Source of the DNA: Methylocystis sp. MJC1
GTDB taxonomy: Bacteria > Pseudomonadota > Alphaproteobacteria > Rhizobiales > Beijerinckiaceae
Assembly (NCBI RefSeq): GCF_026427715.1
Contig: NZ_CP107558.1
Location: forward strand, 1,525,001-1,589,000
DNA: 64,000 nt
Direction of reading: 5' to 3'
Shown: positions 35,245 through 42,553 of the stretch, in pieces
How the letters are laid out: each line of letters begins with the position of its first letter
Position numbering within the stretch: position 1 is the stretch's first letter
Notes under the pieces: model-generated
Databases searched by the model: none
What the model was told of the DNA's origin: nothing
What the model saw: the letters and a program-made list of their open reading frames with translations, nothing else
Program-made: the position numbers and the translations under genes

Positions 35245-36861
35245 ATGGCGCCTCGACATGTATCCGTGCTGATTGTCGGCGCTGGTTATGCAGGACTGAC
35301 GGCGGCCGCGATGCTGTCGCTGCGAAGAATTTCTTGTGTGCTTGTCGAAAAGAACAACTTCCTTTCGCGCCACCCAAGAGCTCATGGGCTCAATTTGCGC
35401 ACGCTAGAATTATTGAGACAGATTCCCGGCCTCGAGGCGGATTTGCACCGCACAAGCCGCGCAGCCCCGGGGGATAACACGGTGCTGATCGCCGAAACGG
35501 TAGTAGGCCGGCCGATCAAAACAATTGATTGGCCAGGAGGCTTCGATACCCGCTCCCTTTCACCTGCGTCGTTGTGCAGCGCTGGGCAGGACAGGGTGGA
35601 ACCGGTGTTGATGCGGTATGCGCTGTCACTGGGCGCCGAAATCAGATTTTCGACCGAGTTGGCGAGTTTCAGTCAGGACGACAAGGTCGTCCGCGCTGTC
35701 TTGCGTGACGCTCAAAGCGGCAATGAAACCGTTATTTTTGCGGATTATCTTATCGCCGGAGACGGAAGCGGAAGTTCAATCAGGAAAACGCTCGGCGTCG
35801 CGATGGAAGGGCCGGGCGTGTTGTCGCACGCAATATCGATCCTATTCGAGGCCGATCTGAGGAAGGTGATGGATGGCCGCGGCTTTTTGCTGTGCTACAT
35901 TCGCAATCCAGAATTCAATGGCGCCTTCGTAAGCTGTGATGATCCCGATCGGGGTCAGCTCAACGTTGAATATGATCCCGCCCGAGAGAGCGCCGCCGAC
36001 TACGATGCAGCGCGTTGTGAGCGTGTTGTGCGGGCTGCGCTGGGCCAGCCCGATCTCAATATCGGCATTCTCGATGTTCTGCCCTGGAAAATGTCGGCCG
36101 TCGTAGCCGAGCGCATGAAGATCGAGCGTGTCTTCCTGGTGGGCGACTCCGCTCACATCATGCCACCCGTCGGCGGCTTGGCGGGGCAGGCTGCAATTCA
36201 GGATGCCGCCGATCTCGCTTGGAAGCTTTCAATGGTGGTCGGGAACCAAGCTGGCGCCGCTCTCCTCGATACCTATGAGACCGAGAGACGTCCGATTGCG
36301 TGGCTTTCTATCATGCGGGCGAAAGAGAATTATGTCGAGCGGTTGCGGATTGACCGATCAGACCTTTCCGAGGCGCGCGGGCGATTGAGCTATCTCGAGG
36401 TTGCGATGAGCTATCGCTACCGCTCTGCCGCCATTTCGCTCGAAGAACCTGATGACGAACGGCTAACAGACGATGTTCGTAGCCCATCGTGCAAACCGGG
36501 ATGCCGTCTTGCACATGTCCCCCTCGAGCGAAAAGGCGAATTGATTTCGACTCACGACCTTGTCGGCGACGGTTTTCTGGTGCTAGCGGGACCCGATGGC
36601 AAAATGTGGGTCGATGCAGCGCGCGCGATAGCGCAGCGCTCGCTCGCGCCGATCACGGCCTTTAGAGTTGACGGGGACATATTCGACGTGGATAACGCAT
36701 TTCTCGCTCGTACCGGCCTCGGTCGCGACGGCGCATTGCTTGTTCGACCCGACGGCTTCGTCGCCTGGCGCTCGGCCTCAAGTCAAATCGACGCAGAAGG
36801 GCTAATGGCATGTGCAATGGCTCGAGCCTTGTTTGTGCCCGCGGAGAGGTTTTTGGCGTAG
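35245..36861 (+). CDS. mbnF: MbnF, FAD-dependent monooxygenase/oxidoreductase
   Basis: 538 residues with an excellent Shine-Dalgarno AAGGAGG (35231-35237). The class A flavin monooxygenase fold is shown by the N-terminal Rossmann motif VLIVGAGYAGLTAA (12-17), the middle AGDGSGSSIRKTLGV (DG motif) and VFLVGDSAHIMPPVGGLAGQ (GD motif, about residues 296-315). It resembles phenol/resorcinol hydroxylase-like enzymes. MbnF occurs in a subset of methanobactin clusters and has been linked to conversion of one oxazolone into a pyrazinedione ring. That suggests this product is not of the simple OB3b type, but the chemistry here is inferred. Confidence 0.85.
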   Translation: MAPRHVSVLIVGAGYAGLTAAAMLSLRRISCVLVEKNNFLSRHPRAHGLNLRTLELLRQIPGLEADLHRTSRAAPGDNTVLIAETVVGRPIKTIDWPGGFDTRSLSPASLCSAGQDRVEPVLMRYALSLGAEIRFSTELASFSQDDKVVRAVLRDAQSGNETVIFADYLIAGDGSGSSIRKTLGVAMEGPGVLSHAISILFEADLRKVMDGRGFLLCYIRNPEFNGAFVSCDDPDRGQLNVEYDPARESAADYDAARCERVVRAALGQPDLNIGILDVLPWKMSAVVAERMKIERVFLVGDSAHIMPPVGGLAGQAAIQDAADLAWKLSMVVGNQAGAALLDTYETERRPIAWLSIMRAKENYVERLRIDRSDLSEARGRLSYLEVAMSYRYRSAAISLEEPDDERLTDDVRSPSCKPGCRLAHVPLERKGELISTHDLVGDGFLVLAGPDGKMWVDAARAIAQRSLAPITAFRVDGDIFDVDNAFLARTGLGRDGALLVRPDGFVAWRSASSQIDAEGLMACAMARALFVPAERFLA

Positions 36862-37152
36862 CCGTCACGTCTGATCTGGTTAGTGTGGGGAAGGGGCCTG
36901 AACGAGGCGATGGAAGTTCGAATGTGGCCTTGCTTGCCGTCTTATTCCGTGAGATTGGGGTCCGTTGCCCGTCATTTTTGGAGCTTAGGGCTGCGTCAAA
37001 ACGTGCATCATGTGCCAGCGGACGACGCGTGTCAGAAGGATCGTCGTTCCAATTCTCGTCTGGCAAGATGACCTCGCCTCCTCGCCTCCTCGCGTCGTCA
37101 AAGTTGTAACGGAAATTGAGGCGAACGGTCTGCTCAGAAGAAAAGCCGAGTC
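36862..37152 (+). other. Region between mbnF and the disrupted gene
   Basis: About 290 bases; I see no supported gene. An open frame on the - strand reads GGEVILPDENWNDDP and onwards but has no family resemblance or ribosome site. Confidence 0.4.
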
Positions 37153-37229
37153 TTACTTCTTGCTTGACGCCGTTGCGTCTCGGTTCGGCGCGGGGTCGGT
37201 TCCTTCCAAGATCATCCGGCGCCGACGCT

Positions 37230-38284
37230 CTAGATGTTTGATCCCAGGATTTGATGGTGCAATCTTTTCCAGCGAATGGAAGGATGCGCTATGGGCCAGG
37301 TTCTCCACGGGAGCGCCCGCACGACTGAGGCGGTGCGTCGAGCGATACAACATAGTCAAGAGAGCCTGAGAGCTCTCGCCAAGCGGTATGGCGTCAACCA
37401 GAAGACGATCGCCAAGTGGAAGAAGCGGGCGTCGGTTTGCGACGAGCGCACGGGGCCTAAAGAGCCCAGATCCACGGTTCTCACGATCGAGGAGGAGGCG
37501 ATCATTGTCGCCTTCCGCCGTCACACATTGCTGCCCTTGGACGACTGCCTCTATGCCCTCCAGGCGACTATTCCCCACCTGACGCGATCGTCGCTGCATC
37601 GCTGTCTTCAGCGCCACGGCATCTCACGGTTGCCGAGCGTCGAGGGCGAGGTCTCCGCCAAGCGGAAGTTCAAAGCCTATCCGATTGGCTATTTCCATAT
37701 CGACATCGCCGAAGTGCGCACGGCCGAAGGCAAGCTCTACATGTTCGTGGCGATCGACCGAACGTCGAAATTCGCTTTCGTCGAACTGCATGAGAAGGCC
37801 ACGACGCGGATCGCCGCCGACTTCCTGTTCGCGTTGATCAAAGCCGTTCCCTATAAAATCCACACGGTGCTCACGGATAATGGAACGCACTTTACTGATC
37901 CCCGCGGCGAGACCTGGACCCCTGCGGAAATCAAGCAAATGCTGGCGGAGGGGCGACCCTTCAGGGCGCATGCGTTTGAGTTCGCCTGCGCCCGCGCCGA
38001 TATCGATCATCGCCTGACCAAGCCCAAGCATCCTTGGACCAATGGCCAGGTTGAGCGCATGAACCGCACGATCAAGGAAGCGACGGTTAAGCGCTACTTC
38101 TATGAAACGCACGCAGAGCTGCGAACGCATCTCGACCACTTCGTCACCGCATACAATTTCGCCCGCCGCTTGAAGACCCTCAAAGGCCTCACGCCGTACG
38201 AATTCATCTGCAAACTCTGGACGAAAGAGCCAGACAGATTCATACTCGATCCGCTCCATCAGATGCCGGGACTAAACATCTAAA
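37230..38284 (+). mobile_element. IS481-family insertion sequence with target duplication
   Basis: The element spans TGT at 37236 to ACA at 38278, 1043 bases. The left end TGTTTGATCCCAGG (37236-37249) and the reversed right end TGTTTAGTCCCGG (38278-38266) are imperfect inverted repeats. The flanks are TCTAGA (37230-37235) and TCTAAA (38279-38284). TCTAGA fits the NCTAGN six-base target described for IS481 of Bordetella, and the single mismatch on the right suggests either later mutation or a tolerated change. It carries one transposase gene and interrupts a small secreted-protein gene. Confidence 0.85.
37291..38283 (+). CDS. IS481-family DDE transposase
   Basis: 330 residues from the ATG at 37291, with GGAAGGA six to seven bases upstream (an in-frame ATG at 37276 adds five). 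An N-terminal helix-turn-helix (SLRALAKRYGVNQKTIAKWKK) precedes an rve integrase core with the DDE residues in YFHIDIAEVR, VLTDNGTHF and NGQVERMNRTIKEA. The ORF is intact and probably active. Its stop codon TAA (38281-38283) lies outside the right inverted repeat, within the target-site sequence. Confidence 0.93.
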   Translation: MGQVLHGSARTTEAVRRAIQHSQESLRALAKRYGVNQKTIAKWKKRASVCDERTGPKEPRSTVLTIEEEAIIVAFRRHTLLPLDDCLYALQATIPHLTRSSLHRCLQRHGISRLPSVEGEVSAKRKFKAYPIGYFHIDIAEVRTAEGKLYMFVAIDRTSKFAFVELHEKATTRIAADFLFALIKAVPYKIHTVLTDNGTHFTDPRGETWTPAEIKQMLAEGRPFRAHAFEFACARADIDHRLTKPKHPWTNGQVERMNRTIKEATVKRYFYETHAELRTHLDHFVTAYNFARRLKTLKGLTPYEFICKLWTKEPDRFILDPLHQMPGLNI

Positions 38285-38673
38285 CGATCATGCGCTTTCT
38301 GCAACAGGTCTGGAGGAAAAGATTCCTGCGACACGCTTATCCGGTCGCAAGCGGCAAGGGCAGCCTCGCGGTCCCGTGCAGGGCCTGGGGCGAAGCAGGT
38401 CTGCCAATCCGTTTGAATGAGGCTTTCCCCGGGCCGCGCCTGGGAGTCCGAAAGCTGCGCAAGAGCAGCCAGAGGCCAGATAATGTTCGAGCAAATAGCA
38501 GCGGTAGCCAACAAGCCAAATGAAACCGGCGGCGAGGCGGCTTTTTCTCGGGAGTCTCTTATATGCCGCTTCGCAAGGGTCATAGTGATTCACTCTGTGC
38601 CATTAACAAACAACGCCCCCGCGCGTTGCTTTGGTGGAAGTAGGCGACACCTCGATGAGGCGTCGACCAATTG

Positions 38674-39824
38674 CTAATTCGCCGCTGCTTTATTCCATGG
38701 ATCCGAGAATCTCGCGGAGGTGAGAAGCGTGTCGTCTGTGAGGGTTTTCAGGAACGCCACGAGATCGGCCTTTTCCTGTGGCGTCAGGTCGATCATGACG
38801 ATCAGACCGCTTTTGAGCGGGCTGGCTTGTCCTTCGCCAGCGTTGCGCCCCTTCTCGATCTTGCGGCCCCCCTGCGAATAGATTTCGATGACGTCTTCCA
38901 GTGTCGCGACGGTCCCGTCGTGCATGTAAGGCCCGTCAAAGCGATATTCCGCAGGCTGGGCGCACGAAACTTGCCCATGTCATCAGGATCGGCGGTTATA
39001 TCGAAGAGACCTCGGTTCGGATCGGGATAGCCGCCCTTGCCGTCGATGTTGTAGAGCCCGGTGTTGTGGAACGGCGTCTCAGCCTCGCGCGTCTTCACGT
39101 GAACAAACTGATCATTGAAATTCACGCTGCCGTGGCAGTGGTGACACTCCGCCTTCTCACCAAAATAGAGATCATGCCCCCGTTGCTCGGCCTCGCTCAA
39201 CTTGAGTCTGCCTTGCAGATATTGATCGTAACGGCTGTTGAACGACACGACTCCGCGCTCGAATGCTGAAATCGCCTTGACGATCGTCTCCAGAGAGATG
39301 GGATCAGCCTTTTCGGGAAACGCCTCCTTGAACCATTTCCGATAATCGGAATCGGCGCGAAAACGGGCAAGGATCTCGTTCTTATTCGCGTCATTCACGC
39401 CCATTTCGATCGGCCGCTCCCCCAACAACGGGTTCGTCATCTGCCGCTCGAGGGTCACCAGCGCCGGATTGGCCCAGGTCAATGTGCCATGCCAACCGGA
39501 GTTCACAATCGAGGGAGCGTTGCGTGGCGTATTCTCGCCGGTTGAGCCGACACTGAGCGCTCGCCCGTCAGTGAAGGCGCGCTCCTGCAGGTGGCAGGAG
39601 CTGCACGAAATTGTCCCGTTCCCAGACAAGCGCTTGTCGTAGAACAGGCGCCGACCGAGCTGAAACTTTTCCTCCGACATCGGATTGTCGGCTGGGACGC
39701 GCGGCGGCGGAACATAATTGGGCAGGTCCCATTGCCAGCCGGATTGTTTGGCTGGCTCGGCCGCCCCGGGTGACGCGGCGGCGAGACTCAGCACGGCAAT
39801 CGCGAAAAGCCGCCCGCGCCTCAT
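38674..39824 (-). pseudogene. mbnH: MbnH, MauG-like di-heme enzyme gene with one frameshift
   Basis: MbnH is a periplasmic di-heme cytochrome c peroxidase/MauG relative that oxidises a Trp of MbnP to kynurenine. A signal peptide (LFAIAVLSLAAASPGAAE) is followed by heme sites CSSCH (residues 74-78) and CHHCH (227-231). The frame holds to about 38935 (FRAPSLRNIALTG) and then continues one base off as PYMHDGTVATLEDVIE to the stop at 38674. Adding one base in the ACGGGCC stretch restores the family's 'LTGPYMHDG' motif. The ATG overlaps the mbnP stop as ATGA. Unless the shift is a sequencing error, the product loses its last ~85 residues. Confidence 0.85.
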
Positions 39825-40761
39825 TGCTTGCCTCCCGCCACCTTCGCCGGGTCCGTCTTGAAGACCGGGGAGACGCCTGGCTTCGTTTGCTTGACGGCCT
39901 CGCCAGTGGCCCCTTCGGTCCCCGTGAGATTGAGGCCGAGCGCGGCGAAAATCGCGGGGCATTCCGGATCATCGAGCCCGCTCATGCAGCCGACCGCACC
40001 ACCCTTATCGGCGAGAAGATCGCTGCTTTCGAAGAGTCGAGCGAGGTCGAACTCGACGCGCTGCGTTTTCGGGTCGAAATGGTCGAAGGCCACAGTGAAA
40101 CGATTCTCGTGCGCACAGGAAACGATTTCGCCCGTGGCCGGATTGCCCTTGCAGCCAGTCGAGCCGAGATGGACCATCCAGGTCCTCGTCTTGGAGCCGT
40201 CAGGTTTGATTATGGGAGAAGGCGGGTCAACTTCGATCGTCAAAAATCTGCGGCCCGCCTGCCAATTCCAGGCCATACCGGCGATATCGAGAGGCGGCGG
40301 CACGGTCTCGACGTTGGAATGGTTGATAGGGACGGGCTTGCCGTCGACAATCGTCTCGACAGGCGCGCCGACAGAGAATTCGAGGCCGACATAAGCGCGC
40401 CGCGGCGCCGTTCCGGAAATTGTTGTGTTCTTTGCGGGATTTCCCTCCGTGCAAGGGCGTTGCCGCCGCGCGGGTCTTTGAAATCGAGCAAGGCGACATC
40501 GCCGTACTGCCATTCATTTTGCGTCAGAGCGACGGGCGTGCGTGTGCGCTTGGCGTCGACGAGCTTGACGTCGTAAACGTAAAAGCGCGCCTCACGGAGC
40601 TTGGCCTGCAAATGGCCGCCGCCGAGATTGGCAAGCGGTGCCCCACAGCCGACTTCCTTCCCGTCCGCCATCAATCCGAAGGTGATGGCGACGGGCTGAT
40701 CTTTCGCCGCGGCCTCTTCGACGCCGCCGAGCGCCGCGAGTATGAATAGCAACCAAAACAT
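39821..40761 (-). pseudogene. mbnP: MbnP, copper-binding partner protein gene with one frameshift
   Basis: MbnP is a secreted copper-binding protein whose conserved Trp is converted to kynurenine by MbnH. I start it at 40761 (MFWLLFILAALGGVEEAAA signal peptide). The first frame reads ITFGLMADGKEVGCGAPL, ARFYVYDVKLVDA and NEWQYGDVALLDFKD. The second begins after about 40470 with CTEGNPAKNTTISGTAP and continues YVGLEFSVGAP, GMAWNWQAGRRFLTIEV and GCMSGLDDPECPAIFAALG to the stop. The paired cysteines (GCG, CTE, GCKGN, SCAHEN, GCM, ECP) fit the MbnP family. A single base change between about 40440 and 40475 causes the break. Confidence 0.85.
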
Positions 40762-41125
40762 AGTCCTTTGAAACAATCCCAGCGTCGCTTCGATCCTCGT
40801 TCGCAGACCGGAAAGACCCACGCGCGCTTGACCCTTCCCATGCATCATAGGTGGAGAACGGCGTAAATCTCCGTTAACAACCTCGGTATGTCACCATCGA
40901 CGCTAACGGCGCTCCAGCGACGCGAGACACCCAGGGCGGATTAACGGCGAGACACCCATCAACCCGAATTCAGCAGCTATGCTCGGCCTTCCCCAAGTCG
41001 ATTGCCGCAGTCCCAAGATGATCTTTAGAACGATTGGCTGCTCCCTCTTGGGAGGACGCAGTAAGTCGAAAAAGCGGAACCTCGTCGAAGTGATTTTTCC
41101 GGATGTGCTCCACGGGGCCCGAGAT

Positions 41126-41677
41126 TCACTCCAAAGAATTCCTGAGCGCGGCGCGACAAGTCCGGAAAGCAAGGCTGATGTGTTTGCGCACCATCCTGTC
41201 CGAGATGTCGAGCTTCCGCGCAATCTCCTGAAGAGGAACGTCTTCGTAGATATGAAGTTTGAAAGCTTCGCGGCATCGCGGCGGTAGAGAGCTTACAGCC
41301 ATGTCAAGTAGGCGGGATTTGCGTTCATAGTCCAAACGTTCGTCGAGAGACGCCTCTGCGGAGGGCGCTTCAACCAGATACTCGCCAAATTGAATATAGC
41401 TAGCTTCGGTTTTGCGACGGCGCGCAAAATCACGCGCCAAATTAGCCGCTATCGTCTTCAGGAACGCCGGCGGATCATTGATCCTCTCCGGCTTTTCTAG
41501 TCGAACGATCCGTACGAACGCTTCTTGAAGAAGGTCCGGCGCATCGGCGGAGCCGACTTTTCGTATGAGGTAGCGCAAAAGGTCTCCTTGGCTAGAAAGG
41601 AAGACGTCGCGGAGCGAATAAGTTTCTCCAATAGGGGCACGCGGCCGGCTGCCGCTAGATGAAAACGTTGAAAACAC
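41126..41677 (-). CDS. mbnI: MbnI, FecI-like ECF sigma factor
   Basis: 183 residues. Region 2 is LLRYLIRKVGSADAPDLLQEAFVRIVRL and similar (split here), and region 4 is LPPRCREAFKLHIYEDVPL followed by QEIARKLDISDRMVRKHISL, the pattern of iron/copper-starvation ECF factors. In OB3b MbnI drives mbn expression and is itself Fur- or copper-dependent. Here it lies at the far end of the cluster rather than next to mbnR. It is on the same strand as mbnP (280 bases downstream) and 78 bases after the DUF2946-like gene. Confidence 0.87.
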   Translation of the reverse strand: MFSTFSSSGSRPRAPIGETYSLRDVFLSSQGDLLRYLIRKVGSADAPDLLQEAFVRIVRLEKPERINDPPAFLKTIAANLARDFARRRKTEASYIQFGEYLVEAPSAEASLDERLDYERKSRLLDMAVSSLPPRCREAFKLHIYEDVPLQEIARKLDISDRMVRKHISLAFRTCRAALRNSLE

Positions 41678-41755
41678 GTTGCTTCTCCCTTGACGGCGCT
41701 ACAGGCCGCTCGACCGAAACATATCTACGCAGCCTCTCTGGCCGCGTTCGGTTGA

Positions 41756-42154
41756 TCAGGAGAAGAAAGGCGGAGCGCGAGATGACCAGCTATTCAACCT
41801 ACCTGAGATAGGCCTAGCTTCGTCGAAGGCTCCGGGAAAAATGACTTGCTTTTCCGGGAGCAAGTCCAAGATGGCGAGGAAAGTGACGGCGAGCGCCAGA
41901 ACAGGCACGACGCGGGCGCCCACCAGGCAATGCTCGCAGCATTTGGAGTGATTGCAGTCGTCATGCGCCGGGCCGTCGTTGTCGCCGTTGAGGCTGCACA
42001 GGACGGCGGCTTCGAAGGATGCATGATAACCGCCCACGCCGGAAAGCTTTGTTGCACCGGCGAACGACGCGAGTTGAAACAGGAATACAGATACGATGAC
42101 GCCAACGACAAAACTCCGTCGAAAGCTGCCAAAATATATCTGTCCCGACTCCAT
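41756..42154 (-). CDS. Cys/His-rich DUF2946-like membrane protein
   Basis: About 132 residues from the ATG at 42154 (an in-frame codon at 42190 adds twelve). An N-terminal helix (FVVGVIVSVFLFQLASFAG) is followed by a periplasmic loop with AVLCSLNG and HDDCNHSKCCEHC, a dense Cys/His cluster. A second helix follows (VLALAVTFLAILDLL). DUF2946 proteins have this layout and are often found beside TonB receptors for metals. It is the first gene before mbnI on this strand, so it may be co-transcribed. A copper-binding role is inferred, not shown. Confidence 0.65.
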   Translation of the reverse strand: MESGQIYFGSFRRSFVVGVIVSVFLFQLASFAGATKLSGVGGYHASFEAAVLCSLNGDNDGPAHDDCNHSKCCEHCLVGARVVPVLALAVTFLAILDLLPEKQVIFPGAFDEARPISGRLNSWSSRAPPFFS

Positions 42155-42263
42155 GGCGCTCAAAGATGGCCGAAATCTCCAGCGTGTCAAGTGCCATGGT
42201 CGCGCTTGCCAGACCCTATGGGGGCATAGGCGCTAGGATAAGGGGTGGACAGAGGGAATCGTG

Positions 42264-42319
42264 TGATGAGCGTGCTGGGACTCGAACCCAGGACCCCCAA
42301 ATTAAAAGTCAGTTGCTCT
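42264..42319 (-). other. 3' fragment of a tRNA-Lys(UUU) gene
   Basis: Read on this strand from AGAGCAACTGACTTTTAAT (42319 downwards) the bases match the anticodon arm of tRNA-Lys with anticodon TTT. The T-arm GTCCTGGGTTCGAGTCCCAG and acceptor CACGCTC follow. The D-arm and 5' acceptor half (expected GAGCGTG...) are absent beyond 42320, and the variable-loop side of the anticodon stem is altered (TTGGG). It is therefore a partial copy and not a working tRNA. Such 3' copies are left by tyrosine-recombinase integration into tRNA genes. Confidence 0.7.
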
Positions 42320-42553
42320 GTGCGCGAGCGCGTCGCCGCTACGGCCCTGTCAGGATTGGTTGCGGCATCCGTCGTCGAAGATCAAGCGGTGACGTCCGTG
42401 GTAGCTAGGTGAGCCGCGCTTAATCCTTCTGTAACTGTTTGAAAATAAATGCGATGTCAGGGTCGCCATACGATTCGTTGGGCCTGTCAAGTGACAGACC
42501 CAAGCCGGATTTGGTGACAAGGTATGGTTGCCGTTACATAAAGTGTTAGTCTT

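Larger units (their letters stand above)
37153..38583 (-). pseudogene. Small secreted protein gene split by the IS481-family insertion
   Basis: The 5' part runs from 38583 to the IS edge at 38279 and the 3' part from 37235 to the stop at 37153. Removing the IS and one copy of the six-base target repeat restores a continuous ORF of about 125 residues: the N-terminal part ends QKAHDRL and continues ERRRRMILEGTDPAP to NRDATASSKK. The protein has a signal peptide (FGLLATAAICSNIIWPLAALAQ) and a TPR-like segment (CFAPGPARDREAALAACDRI). It lies 90 bases after mbnH on the same strand, so it was probably the third gene of an mbnP-mbnH-X unit. The function is unknown. Confidence 0.7.

Noticed and set aside
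36862..37150. Second methanobactin-type peptide or an outer-membrane protein fragment after mbnF
   Set aside because: No leader like that of MbnA, no Cys pairs, and the open - strand frame has no start or family resemblance.
42264..42340. Complete tRNA-Lys gene
   Set aside because: The 5' acceptor strand and D-arm are missing beyond 42320 and the anticodon stem is mispaired on one side, so only a 3' fragment is reported.
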